A stretch of DNA of 64,000 nt from Aphanothece saxicola GSE-SYN-MK-01-06B (GCA_019359745.1 JAHHGT010000002.1:372001-436000), one strand, 5' to 3'; positions 16,108 to 26,188 are shown, numbered from the stretch's first letter. Notes: generated from the sequence alone by a model not told the origin. Made by a program: numbers and translations.

Positions 16108-18833
16108 AGGCCCACCGCCACATGGCTGTTGGCCTCGATGCGGCCCAGCACCTGGCGGGCCCGCAGCACCACCGACGCGGGTACCCCGGCGAGCCGGGCC
16201 GCCTCGATGCCGTAGCTGCGGCTGGCGCCGCCCCGGCAGACCCGGTGCAGGAAGACCAGGTCGTTGCCGGTCTCCTCCACCAGCACCTGGGCGTTGCCCA
16301 CATTCGGTAGCAGCTCGGCGAGCTCGTTGAGCTCGTGATAGTGGGTGGCGAAGATGGTGCGGGCGCCGATGCCATCGGCCAGGTGCTCGGCGACGGCCCA
16401 GGCGATCGAGAGGCCATCGAAGGTGGCCGTGCCCCGGCCGATCTCATCGAGCAGCACCAGGGAGCGGGGGCTGGCGTGGTGAAGGATGTTGGCGGTTTCG
16501 GCCATCTCCACCATGAAGGTGGACTGGCCGCTGGCCAGGTCGTCCACGGCCCCCACCCGGGTGAAGATGCGGTCGGCGATGCCGAGGCGGGCGGAGCGGG
16601 CGGGGATCCAGCTGCCGATCTGGGCCATCAGCTGCAGCAGGCCGCTCTGGCGCAGATAGCAGCTCTTGCCGCTGGCATTCGGCCCGGTGAGCACGATCAG
16701 ATCGGGTGCCGCGGCGCCGCCGGCCTCCGAAGACCCCAGCTGCAGGTCGTTGGGGGTGAAGGACGCGTCGACCAGCAGCTGCTCCACCACCGGATGGCGC
16801 CCCGCCTCGATCTCCAGCTCGCGCCCCTCGCTGAGCTCGGGCCGGCAGTAGCCGCCGGTGGCCGCCACCTCCGCCAGGGAGGCCAGGGCATCGAGCTCCG
16901 CCACCAGCCGGGCGGCCGCCCGCACGGGCCCGGCCGCTTCCCCCACGCTGCGGCGCAGTTCGCAGAACAGGTCGTACTCCCGCTGGCAGGTGCGGGCCCG
17001 CAGCTGCAGGATCCGCCCCTCGCGGCCCTTGAGCTCGGGTGTGACGAAGCGTTCCTCGTTGGCCAGGGTCTGGCGGCGGATCCAGTGGTCCGGAACGGCG
17101 GCGGCCCGGGCCCGGCTCACGGCCAGGAAGTAGCCGAAGCTGCGGTGGTACTGGAGGCGCAGGTTGGGGTTGCCGCTGGCACGCCGTTCGATCGCCTCCT
17201 GCCGCGAGAGCCAGGCCTCCTGGTCGTCAAGCTGGTTGCGCAGGCCATCGAGGACCGGATCGACGCCGTCATGGAGCAGGCCGCCGTCGCTCAGCGATAG
17301 GGGTGGCGTCTCCACCAGGTGGTGGCGCACCTGTTCGGCCAGGGCGGCCAGCTCGGGCCAGGGACCCTTGAGGGCCGCCAGGGGGCCGCTGCGGCAGGAG
17401 GGCACCAGGGCCGCCAGGCGGGGCAGGCGCTCGAGGCCATCGGCCAGGGCCACCAGGTCGCGGGCGGAGGCGCTGCCGGCGCCGGCCCGGCCCGCCAGGC
17501 GCTCCAGATCCCCCATGGGCCGCAGAAGCCGGCGCAGACCAAGACGCAGGGGCCGCTGCTCCACCAGCTCGCTGACCGCCTCCTGGCGCTCCAGGATCGC
17601 CGGCAGGTCCACCAGCGGGGCCTCGATCCAGCGGCGCAGGCAGCGGCCGCCCATGGCGGTGGCGGTGCGGTCGAGGGCCCAGAGCAGGGAGCCCTGCAGG
17701 GCGCCGCCCAGCTGGGTGCGGGTGAGTTCCAGGTTGCGACGGGTCTGGGCGTCGAGCACCAGCTGGTCGCCGGCGTGCCAGAGCCGGGGCCTTTCCAGGG
17801 GGATCGCTGCGGCGCTCTCCTCTGCCGGCTGGGTGGTGTCCAGGTAGGCCAGCAGGCCCCCGGCGGCCCGCAGCGCCAGGGGCGCCTCCCCCAGCCCCAA
17901 CCCATCGAGGCTGGCCAGCCCGAAGCGGCGGCGCAGCAGGGCGGCGGCTTCGGTGGCGTCAAAGGGGGTGCGGGCCAGGGGGGTGAGCCGCAGGCCCTCG
18001 GGGCACCAGGCGGGGGAGTCCCCCTGGCCGGGCCACACCACCTCGGCGGGCTCCAACTGCAGCAGCTCCTGGTGCAGGCTGCCGCTGCCCATGCGCTCGG
18101 TCAGCCGGAACTCACCGGTGCTGACGTCGGCGACGGCCAGGCCCCAGCGGCCGGCGTGGCTGCCGTCGCCGTCGAGGACAACGGCGCACAACCAGTTGTT
18201 GCGGCGGGCCGCCAGCATGCCCTCCTCCAGCACCGTGCCGGGGGTCAGCACCCGGGTGATGCCCCGGCGCAGCAGGGCCCCCTTGGCGGGGGTGGCCTCC
18301 AGCTGGTCGCAGAGGGCGACACTGAGGCCGCGGCGCACCAGGTCGGCGCAATAGCGCTCGGCGGCGTGGTGGGGGATGCCCGCCATCGGCACCCGGCCCA
18401 GGGCCTTGCCGGCATCCTTGCCGGTGAGGGTGAGCTCCAGCAGGCGCGAGAGCAGGATCGCGTCCTCGAAGAAGAATTCGAAGAAGTCGCCGAGGCGATA
18501 CAGCAGCACCCGGTCCGGATGGGCCGCCTTCAGCTCCACGTAGTGGCGCAGCACCGGGGTGAGCGCCGCCGGGTCCACCAGGGAATGGTGGTGCCAGCGG
18601 GGCAGGTCGTCGTCTGGCTCCGGGCTCTCGCTCTTGGCGGGCTCAGGCTTCGGCACGGAGGGTCGCCGCCGGGCCCGGGGCCGGGCGCTGGCATCGGCCA
18701 GCAGGGTCTGGTCATCCAGGCCGCCCTCGCCATCGGGCTCGGGCGCCGGCGGGACCGGCGCGCCCCCGAACAGGTCGCCCTGCAGGCTGGCGTCGTCGCT
18801 GAGCGGGAGCTGCTGCTGCACTTCCCTGGCCAT
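16083..18833 (-). CDS. mutS: DNA mismatch repair protein MutS
   Basis: MutS recognises mismatches and small loops. The 916-residue protein has an N-terminal extension of about 100 residues rich in acidic residues and Pro, then the mismatch-binding domain ([17 protein letters not shown]), connector, lever/clamp and ATPase. The Walker A motif is GPNASGKS (about residue 715), followed by [20 protein letters not shown] and [11 protein letters not shown]. The N-terminal extension before the canonical start is typical of picocyanobacterial MutS. It lies convergent with cobH and divergent from ribH. Confidence 0.95.
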   Translation of the reverse strand: MAREVQQQLPLSDDASLQGDLFGGAPVPPAPEPDGEGGLDDQTLLADASARPRARRRPSVPKPEPAKSESPEPDDDLPRWHHHSLVDPAALTPVLRHYVELKAAHPDRVLLYRLGDFFEFFFEDAILLSRLLELTLTGKDAGKALGRVPMAGIPHHAAERYCADLVRRGLSVALCDQLEATPAKGALLRRGITRVLTPGTVLEEGMLAARRNNWLCAVVLDGDGSHAGRWGLAVADVSTGEFRLTERMGSGSLHQELLQLEPAEVVWPGQGDSPAWCPEGLRLTPLARTPFDATEAAALLRRRFGLASLDGLGLGEAPLALRAAGGLLAYLDTTQPAEESAAAIPLERPRLWHAGDQLVLDAQTRRNLELTRTQLGGALQGSLLWALDRTATAMGGRCLRRWIEAPLVDLPAILERQEAVSELVEQRPLRLGLRRLLRPMGDLERLAGRAGAGSASARDLVALADGLERLPRLAALVPSCRSGPLAALKGPWPELAALAEQVRHHLVETPPLSLSDGGLLHDGVDPVLDGLRNQLDDQEAWLSRQEAIERRASGNPNLRLQYHRSFGYFLAVSRARAAAVPDHWIRRQTLANEERFVTPELKGREGRILQLRARTCQREYDLFCELRRSVGEAAGPVRAAARLVAELDALASLAEVAATGGYCRPELSEGRELEIEAGRHPVVEQLLVDASFTPNDLQLGSSEAGGAAAPDLIVLTGPNASGKSCYLRQSGLLQLMAQIGSWIPARSARLGIADRIFTRVGAVDDLASGQSTFMVEMAETANILHHASPRSLVLLDEIGRGTATFDGLSIAWAVAEHLADGIGARTIFATHYHELNELAELLPNVGNAQVLVEETGNDLVFLHRVCRGGASRSYGIEAARLAGVPASVVLRARQVLGRIEANSHVAVGLQAGSRAA

Positions 18834-18880
18834 GGGCCCGCCGCCTGGAGCGCCCCGATCGTAGGGGCCCTGCCAGGGAG

Positions 18881-18949
18881 ATCCTCACGACCCTGGCGGT
18901 GGAGGCCCGGATGCTGCTCAACTGGGTCATGAGCTTCTGGATGGTCTGA
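18881..18949 (+). pseudogene. Possible short relic of a psbZ-like 3' end
   Basis: The frame ending in TGA at 18947-18949 reads [22 protein letters not shown]. Its last dozen residues resemble the C-terminus of the intact PsbZ encoded at 21024 ([12 protein letters not shown]): L, NW, MS and V align. A full psbZ would run into the mutS start, so only a fragment could remain. From memory, marine picocyanobacteria often carry psbZ beside ribH, which is why I note it. The match is short and could be chance. Confidence 0.2.
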
Positions 18950-18953
18950 GCCC

Positions 18954-19436
18954 TTGACGGTTTTCGAAGGCCGCTTCACCGACGTCGCCGATCTGCGGAT
19001 CGGCCTGGTGATCGCCCGTTTCAACGATCTGGTGACCGGCAAGCTGCTCAGCGGCTGCCTCGATTCCCTCTCCCGCCACGGCATTGATGTGGGCCCCGAG
19101 AGCAGCCAGCTCGACGTGGCCTGGGTGCCCGGCAGCTTCGAGATCCCCCTGGTGGCCCAGCGACTCGCCGCCACTGGCCGCTACCAGGTGGTGATCACCC
19201 TGGGGGCGGTGATCCGCGGCGACACGCCCCACTTCGACGTGGTGGTGGCCGAGGTGAGCAAGGGCGTGGCCGCCGTGGCCCGCGACACCGGCGTGCCTGT
19301 GATCTTCGGGGTGCTCACCACCGACACCCTGCAGCAGGCCCTGGAGCGGGCCGGCATCAAGAGCAACCTCGGCTGGAGCTACGGCCTCCAGGCCCTGGAG
19401 ATGGGCAGCCTGATGGCGGCGCTGCCGAAGCCATGA
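18954..19436 (+). CDS. ribH: 6,7-dimethyl-8-ribityllumazine synthase
   Basis: RibH makes the lumazine precursor of riboflavin from 5-amino-6-ribitylaminouracil and a 4-carbon phosphate. The 160-residue protein shows [21 protein letters not shown], the substrate loop [16 protein letters not shown], and [14 protein letters not shown] with the catalytic His. Homology requires the TTG start at 18954 ([10 protein letters not shown]); no ATG fits. The stop overlaps the next gene by 4 bases (ATGA), so ribH leads a co-translated run with rmlA and rmlC. Confidence 0.95.
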   Translation: MTVFEGRFTDVADLRIGLVIARFNDLVTGKLLSGCLDSLSRHGIDVGPESSQLDVAWVPGSFEIPLVAQRLAATGRYQVVITLGAVIRGDTPHFDVVVAEVSKGVAAVARDTGVPVIFGVLTTDTLQQALERAGIKSNLGWSYGLQALEMGSLMAALPKP

Positions 19437-20341
19437 ACCGCAAGGGACTGATCCTGGCGGGGGGCAGCGGTACGCGCCTGGCGCCCCTCACCACCGCCGT
19501 CAGCAAGCAGCTGGTGCCGGTGTACGACAAGCCGATGATCTATTACCCGCTCAGCACCCTGATGCTGGCGGGCATCCGCGAGGTGCTGGTGATCACCACC
19601 CCCACCGACCAGCCCGCCTTCGAGCGGCTGCTGGGGGACGGATCGGCCTGGGGCATGGAGATCCGTTATGCGGTGCAGCCCAGCCCCGACGGGCTGGCCC
19701 AGGCGTTCCTGATCGGCGCCGATTTCCTCGACGGTGCTCCGGCGGCCCTGGTGCTGGGCGACAACCTGTTCCACGGCCACGACCTGATCCCCCAGCTGCA
19801 GGGGGCCAACGGTGAGCGGCCGGGGGCGACGGTGTTCGCCTACCCGGTGAGCGACCCGGAGCGCTACGGGGTGGTGGAGTTCAGCGGCGATGGCCGGGTG
19901 CTGAGCATCGAGGAGAAGCCGGCCCAGCCGCGCAGCCGCTACGCGGTGACGGGCCTTTACTTCTACGACCACACCGTGGTGGACCGGGCCCGCCAGGTGC
20001 GTCCCTCGCCGCGCGGGGAACTGGAGATCACCGACCTCAACCAGCTGTATCTCGATGAGGGCCTGCTGCGGGTGGAGCTGATGGGCCGCGGCATGGCCTG
20101 GCTGGACACCGGCACCCCCGATTCCCTGCACGAGGCCGCCAGCTACATCCGCACGCTGGAGAAGCGCCAGGGCCTCAAGGTGGGCTGCCCGGAGGAGGTG
20201 GCCTGGCGCCTGGGCTGGATCGACCACGGCCAGCTGGAGCGGCTGGCCCTGCCCCTGAAGAAATCCGGCTACGGCGACTACCTGCTGCGCCTGCTGCAGG
20301 AGGCCGCCAGCGACCACCTGGCCCTGGAGCCTCAGCGATGA
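19433..20341 (+). CDS. rfbA: Glucose-1-phosphate thymidylyltransferase
   Basis: RmlA/RfbA forms dTDP-glucose from glucose-1-phosphate and dTTP, the first step to dTDP-rhamnose and other dTDP-deoxysugars. The 302-residue protein has the nucleotidyltransferase signature [13 protein letters not shown] near the N-terminus, followed by [26 protein letters not shown] and [13 protein letters not shown]. Length is normal. It overlaps ribH upstream and rmlC downstream by four bases each. rmlB and rmlD are not in this window, so they must lie elsewhere. Confidence 0.97.
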   Translation: MNRKGLILAGGSGTRLAPLTTAVSKQLVPVYDKPMIYYPLSTLMLAGIREVLVITTPTDQPAFERLLGDGSAWGMEIRYAVQPSPDGLAQAFLIGADFLDGAPAALVLGDNLFHGHDLIPQLQGANGERPGATVFAYPVSDPERYGVVEFSGDGRVLSIEEKPAQPRSRYAVTGLYFYDHTVVDRARQVRPSPRGELEITDLNQLYLDEGLLRVELMGRGMAWLDTGTPDSLHEAASYIRTLEKRQGLKVGCPEEVAWRLGWIDHGQLERLALPLKKSGYGDYLLRLLQEAASDHLALEPQR

Positions 20342-20937
20342 ACGTGCAGTACCTGGCCGTCGATGGCCCCCTGCTGCTCACCCCGGCCGTCTACGCCGAT
20401 GAGCGGGGCTGGTTCAGCGAGAGCTGGAACCGGCGCCGCTTCGCCGATGCCCTCGGCAAGGAGGACGCCGACGCCCCCGAGTTCGTGCAGGACAACCACT
20501 CCCGCTCGGTGCAGGGGGTGCTGCGGGGCCTGCATTTCCAGCGGGCACCGCACCCCCAGGGCAAGCTCGTGCGCTGCACACTGGGGGAGGTGTTTGATGT
20601 GGCCGTCGACCTGCGCCAGGACTCCCCCACCCTGGGGAAGTGGGTGGGCGAGCGGCTCAGCGCCGAGAACCAGCACCAGCTGTGGGTACCGGTGGGCTTC
20701 GCCCATGGCTTCCTGACCCTCAGCCCGGTGGCCGAGGTGCAGTACAAGACCGCCGGCTACTGGAACCGGGAGTGCGAGCGCTCCCTGGCCTGGAACGACC
20801 CGGCGATCGCCATCGACTGGCCCCTGCAGGAGCTGCCGGCGCCCCACCAGCCCCTGCTGGCCCCCAAGGACGCCGCGGCCCCTGGTCTGGGGGCCCTGGC
20901 GGCTGCCGGGGATCTGTTCGCGCCCGACAACGTGTGA
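20338..20937 (+). CDS. rfbC: dTDP-4-dehydrorhamnose 3,5-epimerase
   Basis: RmlC epimerises dTDP-4-keto-6-deoxyglucose at C3 and C5 on the way to dTDP-L-rhamnose. The 199-residue cupin protein has the signature VLRGLHFQ with the catalytic His, the catalytic Lys in [18 protein letters not shown], and [14 protein letters not shown] later Tyr-rich stretch ([11 protein letters not shown]) is also canonical. It is translationally coupled to rmlA. A second, divergent copy is encoded at 24399. Confidence 0.96.
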   Translation: MNVQYLAVDGPLLLTPAVYADERGWFSESWNRRRFADALGKEDADAPEFVQDNHSRSVQGVLRGLHFQRAPHPQGKLVRCTLGEVFDVAVDLRQDSPTLGKWVGERLSAENQHQLWVPVGFAHGFLTLSPVAEVQYKTAGYWNRECERSLAWNDPAIAIDWPLQELPAPHQPLLAPKDAAAPGLGALAAAGDLFAPDNV

Positions 20938-21023
20938 AGGATGGCTCCGGCGGCGGGCAGGGTCCCACGCTGCATGGCAGGATCCCCAACGCTGCTTGAT
21001 CCGGCCTCGCGCCTTCCTGCCCC

Positions 21024-21212
21024 ATGCAGATCCTCAACACCCTCACCGTTCTGGCCCTGGTGGTGATGTCCTTCGCCCTGATCGTGGCGGTGCCGGTGCT
21101 GTACGCGAGCACCGAGGACAGCGGCCGCTCCAACCGCCTGATCCTGATCGGCGGCGCCGCCTGGGTTGCCTTGGTGCTGGTCAACTGGGGAATGAGCCTG
21201 CTGGTGGTCTGA
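21024..21212 (+). CDS. psbZ: Photosystem II protein PsbZ
   Basis: PsbZ (Ycf9) is a two-helix thylakoid protein that stabilises the photosystem II core and its antenna. The 62-residue product has helix 1 ([23 protein letters not shown]), a short polar loop with [10 protein letters not shown], and helix 2 ([20 protein letters not shown]). Length and topology match the family. It lies between rmlC and the polysaccharide exporter genes, on the same strand but separated by 86 and 53 bases, so it is likely transcribed alone. Confidence 0.93.
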   Translation: MQILNTLTVLALVVMSFALIVAVPVLYASTEDSGRSNRLILIGGAAWVALVLVNWGMSLLVV

Positions 21213-21265
21213 GGTCGACAGGGTGACGGCGTGACAGCCTGCCCCGACCACCCCAGTCCCGCCGT

Positions 21266-22084
21266 ATGAGCGTCACTCGCATTCAGCCCAGACGTCGTTT
21301 TTCATTCTTTGAATGGAAGGAGATCGTTGAATATCGCGATCTCCTTTACTTCCTTTCACTGCGAGATATCCAGGTTCGCTACAAGCAAACCAGCCTCGGC
21401 GTCGTCTGGGTGATACTTCAGCCGTTGGTGCCGGCCATCATCTTTGCCGTGCTGTTCGGCAATTTCGCCCGCCTGCCCAGCAATGGCCAGCCGTATCTGC
21501 TGATGGTGTTCACGGGCCTGATCCCGTGGAGTCTGTTCAGCAACACCATCGGTCGGGCAGGGGGGAGCCTGGTGGGTAATTCCAACCTCTTGTCCAAGAT
21601 CTATTTTCCGCGCCTGATCATTCCCCTGGCCGCCATGGGATCGGTCGTGGTGGATGGTCTGGTGGGGCTGATGGTTTTGGTGGTGCTTCTGGCCCTCTTC
21701 GGTGTGGGTCTGGGATGGCACATGCTGGCGGCACCCTTCTTTCTTCTGGCGGCCTTCCTGATGGGTCTGGGACTCACACTTGTGGTGGCGTCCCTCAATG
21801 TCTATCACCGTGACTTCGGCTATGCCGTGCCATTTGCTCTGCAGGCCTGGAATTATCTGACTCCAATCGTTTATTCATCATCATTGATTCCGGAGAGGTG
21901 GCTGTTTCTCTATTCGTTGAATCCCACCGTGGGACTGATTGAGGGTTTCCGTTGGTCGATACTTGGTGGCGTGCCGATCACCACCACCATGTTCCTGAGC
22001 ATGTTGACCGGTCTGGTTGGCTCCCTGTTGATTGGCATGGCTGTGTTCCAGCGAATCGAGAGGGGCTTCGCCGACATCGTATGA
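21266..22084 (+). CDS. Polysaccharide ABC exporter, permease (Wzm/TagG type)
   Basis: This 272-residue protein is an ABC-2 type permease that, with its ATPase partner, flips lipid-linked O-antigen, capsule or teichoic-type polymers across the inner membrane. It begins with an amphipathic segment and RDIQVRYKQTSLGVVWVILQPLV, a family hallmark, followed by about six membrane helices (PWSLFSNTIGRAGGSLVGN, LIIPLAAMGSVVVDGL). Its stop overlaps the ATPase start (ATGA), so the two are co-translated. Local GC is lower than in the genes to the left, marking the island edge. Confidence 0.93.
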   Translation: MSVTRIQPRRRFSFFEWKEIVEYRDLLYFLSLRDIQVRYKQTSLGVVWVILQPLVPAIIFAVLFGNFARLPSNGQPYLLMVFTGLIPWSLFSNTIGRAGGSLVGNSNLLSKIYFPRLIIPLAAMGSVVVDGLVGLMVLVVLLALFGVGLGWHMLAAPFFLLAAFLMGLGLTLVVASLNVYHRDFGYAVPFALQAWNYLTPIVYSSSLIPERWLFLYSLNPTVGLIEGFRWSILGGVPITTTMFLSMLTGLVGSLLIGMAVFQRIERGFADIV

Positions 22085-23343
22085 GTGAGTCTTCCGATAT
22101 CGCCATTACCGTTCGGTCCCTTGGCAAGTCCTACAAAATCGGCCATCTGGAAACAGTGGCTGCCGATGATACGTCGGCAGGTGGGGCGCCCCAGCGGGGA
22201 ATCTGGCCTTGGCGACGAACTGGTGGTCGGCAGCGCCTGAGCAGCGAGACCTTCTGGGCGCTGCGGGATGTGGACTTCGATGTTCCCCGGGGCAAGGTGT
22301 TCGGTGTGATCGGCCGCAACGGCGCCGGCAAGAGCACCTTGCTGAAGATCCTCTCGAGGATCACCGAGCCCTCCACGGGCATGGCCGAGATCCGCGGACG
22401 GGTGGGATCCCTGCTGGAGGTGGGAACGGGCTTTCACCCGGAGTTCAGCGGACGGGAGAACATCTACCTCAACGGCACCTTGCTGGGCATGCGACGCCGG
22501 CAGATCGATCGAGTCTTCGATGCGATCGTTGATTTTGCCGAGGTGCACCGTTTCATCGATACCCCGGTGAAGCGCTATTCGAGCGGCATGTATGTCCGAT
22601 TGGCTTTTGCCGTCGCCGCCCACCTGGAGCCGGACATCCTGATCATCGATGAAGTGTTGGCGGTCGGCGACCTTCAGTTCCAGAAGAAGTGCCTCGGCAA
22701 GATGAAGGATGTCACCGGCCAGGGCCGCACGGTGCTGTTTGTGAGTCACAGTCTCACCACGGTCAACAGCCTTTGTGATACATGTATGTTGCTGGAGAAT
22801 GGCAGGGTCACTCAGATCGGCCCCACGGAATCCGTTACGGCTTCCTATTTCGCCAGCAGCGAAGAAACGTCGGGTTCATCGCTAGACCTCCGTTCGGATC
22901 CACCCGGCGACAGGTTCTGCCGCATGGTCGGGGCACGGATGGTGGACCGGTCCGGCGAAAGTCTCAGCTATGCCCACATTGACCGGGAGTTCGGCCTTGA
23001 GATGACGTATGAACTTCTGGAGCCCTCCACAGGACAGGTGATCCCGAATTTCCATTTCTTCACGGCTGGTCAGTGTGCCTTCATCACCAGTCCTCGTCAG
23101 GAGTCTCCTGTCACCTTGGGACGCCATCGGGCGACGGTCTGGTTGCCGGCGCGATTTCTCAATGAGGGTACCTATTCCGTCAACTTTGCGGCCACCACGC
23201 CGATGCCCCAGTGTTGTCATTTTCATGTGCAGGATCAGTTCTGTTTTCAGGTGATCGAAGATCTCCATGATGAAGCTCGTCATGGTGCTGTTCATAAGGT
23301 GCCCGGTGCAGTGCGGCCGCAATTGAACTGGAGCTTGCATTAA
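22081..23343 (+). CDS. Polysaccharide ABC exporter, ATPase with C-terminal extension (Wzt type)
   Basis: The 420-residue protein has an N-terminal ABC ATPase: Walker A GRNGAGKSTLLKIL, the signature VKRYSSGMYVRLAFAVA and Walker B ILIIDEVLAVGD. Residues of about 270-420 form a C-terminal beta-rich region. In Wzt proteins this domain binds the capped end of the polymer and gives export specificity, so chain termination by capping is a reasonable inference here. The true start is the ATG at 22081, inside the permease stop. An open frame extends upstream but is a shadow of the permease. Confidence 0.92.
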   Translation: MSESSDIAITVRSLGKSYKIGHLETVAADDTSAGGAPQRGIWPWRRTGGRQRLSSETFWALRDVDFDVPRGKVFGVIGRNGAGKSTLLKILSRITEPSTGMAEIRGRVGSLLEVGTGFHPEFSGRENIYLNGTLLGMRRRQIDRVFDAIVDFAEVHRFIDTPVKRYSSGMYVRLAFAVAAHLEPDILIIDEVLAVGDLQFQKKCLGKMKDVTGQGRTVLFVSHSLTTVNSLCDTCMLLENGRVTQIGPTESVTASYFASSEETSGSSLDLRSDPPGDRFCRMVGARMVDRSGESLSYAHIDREFGLEMTYELLEPSTGQVIPNFHFFTAGQCAFITSPRQESPVTLGRHRATVWLPARFLNEGTYSVNFAATTPMPQCCHFHVQDQFCFQVIEDLHDEARHGAVHKVPGAVRPQLNWSLH

Positions 23344-23374
23344 TGGCTCTTGTCTGGCGCTTGGGGCAGATGTC

Positions 23375-24397
23375 GTGGGAAGATGGACAACTGAAGTGAG
23401 TTGGCTTGCGATGCGCTCTCTGCTGGCCAGGATCCGGAGGAAGTTGGCCCGTATCGCTGCGTCGTCGGCCACTCGTCCTCCGTCCTCCAGGAATCAGGCC
23501 ATTGAGCGGATCCAGAGGAGACCAGGCCAGCTCGTGCCCTGGCTTGATCTCATCGGGCTTGTGAGGGCAGACTTTCCCGACAGTCTTCGTGAACAGGTCC
23601 TTTCCCATGACCTGACACGCAGTGGCGTGATTCTTTGCTTCCAGGAGGAGCTTCAGAACCGCATGTCTGACGATCTTCAGCAGGCCTCAAGGCGGCTGGA
23701 ACAGGAGGATGCTGTTTTGGTCTGCGGCGAAGTTGTGGCCGAGATGATTCGTCTCAAAACCATTGCCCAGTGCCGTGATGCCCATGCGGAAGGCAATTAC
23801 TACCGGGATGCTGAGCCCTACATCCAGAAGCAATGGGATGGGGTGATCTGGCCCATCATCAAGGATCTCGACTTCACTGAGGTGCTTGAACTCGCTCCCG
23901 GCCATGGACGCAATACGGAACTTCTGCGTCGGCTGGCAGGCTCGATCACTCTGGTGGATGTGAATCCGAATTGCATCGAAGCCTGCAGGGAGCGTTTCGG
24001 GGAGCATCGCGATGGATGCCGGTTCCGCTACTTCGTCACCGACGGCGATTCTCTGGCCATGGTCGAATCCGGGTCACTGACCCTGGTCTATTCCTTTGAT
24101 TCCATGGTGCATTTCGACTCGTCTGTGGTGCGAGCCTATGTCCATGAGATTGCTCGGGTCCTCAGGCCCGGTGGCAGTGCCTTCCTGCACCACTCCAACT
24201 ACGGCACCGTGGCGCCCAACAGCGACTGGGCTCACAATCCCGGCAACCGCAGCGACATGACCGCCGATCGGATGCGGGGATTTGCGGCGGAGGCCGGGCT
24301 GGACGTGGCGTTTCAGCGCCTCAGTGGCATCGCCGATGGCTGGGGTTTGGAGGATCTCGATGCCTTCACCGTGTTGCGCCGGCCCGCCCTCGCCTGA
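23375..24397 (+). CDS. Class I SAM-dependent methyltransferase with N-terminal extension
   Basis: The 340-residue protein ends with a Rossmann methyltransferase domain (about 165-320): VLELAPGHGRNTELL at about 170-184, VDVNPNCIEACRERFG and FDSMVHFDSSVV, with RVLRPGGSAFLHHSNYG as the post-I region. The first 160 residues are not recognised and are partly basic, with an EQEDAVLV segment. I list the GTG at 23375; the ATG at 23411 (MRSLLARIRRK) is a good alternative. It follows the exporter ATPase by 31 bases, so a role in O-methylating a sugar or capping the exported chain is plausible but inferred. Confidence 0.8.
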   Translation: MGRWTTEVSWLAMRSLLARIRRKLARIAASSATRPPSSRNQAIERIQRRPGQLVPWLDLIGLVRADFPDSLREQVLSHDLTRSGVILCFQEELQNRMSDDLQQASRRLEQEDAVLVCGEVVAEMIRLKTIAQCRDAHAEGNYYRDAEPYIQKQWDGVIWPIIKDLDFTEVLELAPGHGRNTELLRRLAGSITLVDVNPNCIEACRERFGEHRDGCRFRYFVTDGDSLAMVESGSLTLVYSFDSMVHFDSSVVRAYVHEIARVLRPGGSAFLHHSNYGTVAPNSDWAHNPGNRSDMTADRMRGFAAEAGLDVAFQRLSGIADGWGLEDLDAFTVLRRPALA

Positions 24398-24398
24398 G

Positions 24399-24947
24399 AT
24401 GGACGAGCCCAGCCACCGCGCCACGGCCCTCAAGGGCGTGTTGGAAATCCTGCGCCACCCGCACGGCGATCACCGTGGCCGTTTCCTGAATGTCTTCCGG
24501 CGCGGGGAATGGAACCAGCTCTGGGGGGAGGACCGGCCGATCGAGCAGGTGAATCTCAGCCACAACCCACGGCCCGGCACGGTCCGGGGACTGCATCTGC
24601 AACGGGGAACGCCGGCCGAGGTCCGCTTGGTCAGTTGCGTGGTGGGCCGTGTGTGGGACGTGGCCGTCGACCTGCGGGCACACTCCGCCACGCGCGGCCG
24701 TTGGGTGGCGGTGGAGCTCAGTGCCGAAGCCGGCAACTCCCTGCTGATCCCCACGGGCTGTGCCCATGGTTTTCAGGTGCTGGAGCCGGACAGCGCCTTG
24801 CTTTACCTCCACGGGGCTCCCTATCGCCCAACGGAGGAGACGGGTGTGCGCTGGGATGATCCCCAGCTCGGCATCGACTGGCCGATGGAGCCCAGGGAAT
24901 TGAGCGAGCGCGACCGGTCGCTGCCTCGGCTGGAGGTCCTGCCATGA
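24399..24947 (+). CDS. RmlC-like dTDP-4-dehydrosugar epimerase (second, divergent copy)
   Basis: This 182-residue cupin belongs to the RmlC family: VRGLHLQRG with the catalytic-type His, VWDVAVDLRAHSATRG, LIPTGCAHGFQVL and WDDPQLGIDWP. The lysine that follows the histidine in normal RmlC (QGKLV, seen in the copy at 20338) is replaced by arginine (AEVRLV). It may therefore be a C3-only or otherwise specialised epimerase. Its start nearly touches the upstream methyltransferase stop and its own stop overlaps the C-methyltransferase start, suggesting joint action on a 4-keto sugar. Confidence 0.88.
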   Translation: MDEPSHRATALKGVLEILRHPHGDHRGRFLNVFRRGEWNQLWGEDRPIEQVNLSHNPRPGTVRGLHLQRGTPAEVRLVSCVVGRVWDVAVDLRAHSATRGRWVAVELSAEAGNSLLIPTGCAHGFQVLEPDSALLYLHGAPYRPTEETGVRWDDPQLGIDWPMEPRELSERDRSLPRLEVLP

Positions 24948-26185
24948 CCCACCATTGCCGGCACTGCGGAACGCCCCTGCAGCACGAGGTGATCGATCTC
25001 GGTCATCAACCGCCCAGCAATGCCTACCTTTGCGAGGCGAAGCTGAGTCAGCCGGAGGTCACGTTTCCCCTGCGCGTGTACGTGTGCTCGACCTGCTGGC
25101 TCGTGCAGTTGCCCATGCATGCCCCGGCAGATGCGTTGTTCACGGCGGATTACGCCTACTTTTCCAGCACTTCCATCACCTGGTGTCAGCATGCTGAGCG
25201 GTTCGTCAAGGCGGCCGTTGAGCGCCTTTCGCTGGGGCCCGGTAGCCTGGTGGTGGAGGTGGCCAGCAACGATGGCTATCTGCTCCAGTACGTGAAGGCC
25301 AAGGGGATTCCATGCCTCGGCATCGAGCCCACCCATGCCACGGCGGAGGCGGCGAGGAGCAAGGGCATCGAAACCCACGAACGTTTCTTCGGCGGCGACC
25401 TGGCCGACGAGCTCGTCTCCCAAGGTTTCAGGGCCGACCTGCTGGTGGCCAACAATGTGCTGGCCCATGTTCCTGACATCAATGACTTCCTGGCGGCCAT
25501 TGCCCGGGTGCTCAAGCCCTCAGGCTTAGCGTCGGTGGAGTTTCCCCATCTCCTGCGGCTGCTCGATGGTAACCAGTTCGACACGATCTACCACGAGCAT
25601 TACAGCTACCTGAGCCTCACCACATTGCAGCGGATGGCGGAGGATGCTGGTCTGATGGTGCTCGACGCTGAGGAGATCACCACCCATGGAGGCAGTCTGA
25701 GGGTGTGGCTCGCCAGCAGGGGTGAGGTGGCCGCCGATTCCCAGTTGCCATCGGAACAGCGCGCGGTGGAGGCTGTGCTGGCCCATGAGGCTGCCGCTGG
25801 TCTCACCACTCTGGCGGCCTACGTTCGCTGCCAGGAACGCGCCCTGGAGGCAAAGTTTGCCCTCATGGAGTACCTCCTGGGGGCACGAAGGGCCGGCCGA
25901 CGGGTACTTGCCTATGGAGCTGCTGCCAAGGGGAATACCCTGCTGAACTTCGCTGGCATCCGGAGTGATCTGCTCGGGGCTGTCGCTGATCTGGCCCCAA
26001 GCAAGATCGGAAAATGGCTCCCAGGGAGTCACATCCCCATCATCAGTGTCGATGACCTTCTGCTGAGGCAGCCCGATGAGCTGCTCGTGCTTCCCTGGAA
26101 TCTTGCGGCCGAAGTGAAGGCCCAGCTCAGCGGCAGGATCGACATCCCTGTGAAGGTGGCGATCCCGACCCTCAGGGCCATCTGA
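24944..26185 (+). CDS. Sugar C-methyltransferase (TylC3/NovU/EvaC type)
   Basis: The 413-residue protein has the three-part layout of NDP-sugar C-methyltransferases. There is an N-terminal zinc site (CRHC at 5-8 and CSTC near 49-52), a central SAM-binding domain (VVEVASNDGYLLQYV near 103), and a C-terminal domain with YGAAAKGNTLLNF and DLAPSKIGKWLPGSHIPI. Family members add a methyl to a 3-keto carbon of a dTDP-deoxysugar to make branched sugars. The HEHYSYLSL stretch carries the expected catalytic-region histidines. Its start overlaps the RmlC-like gene and an aminotransferase gene follows after 3 bases. Confidence 0.88.
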   Translation: MTHHCRHCGTPLQHEVIDLGHQPPSNAYLCEAKLSQPEVTFPLRVYVCSTCWLVQLPMHAPADALFTADYAYFSSTSITWCQHAERFVKAAVERLSLGPGSLVVEVASNDGYLLQYVKAKGIPCLGIEPTHATAEAARSKGIETHERFFGGDLADELVSQGFRADLLVANNVLAHVPDINDFLAAIARVLKPSGLASVEFPHLLRLLDGNQFDTIYHEHYSYLSLTTLQRMAEDAGLMVLDAEEITTHGGSLRVWLASRGEVAADSQLPSEQRAVEAVLAHEAAAGLTTLAAYVRCQERALEAKFALMEYLLGARRAGRRVLAYGAAAKGNTLLNFAGIRSDLLGAVADLAPSKIGKWLPGSHIPIISVDDLLLRQPDELLVLPWNLAAEVKAQLSGRIDIPVKVAIPTLRAI

Positions 26186-26188
26186 GTC

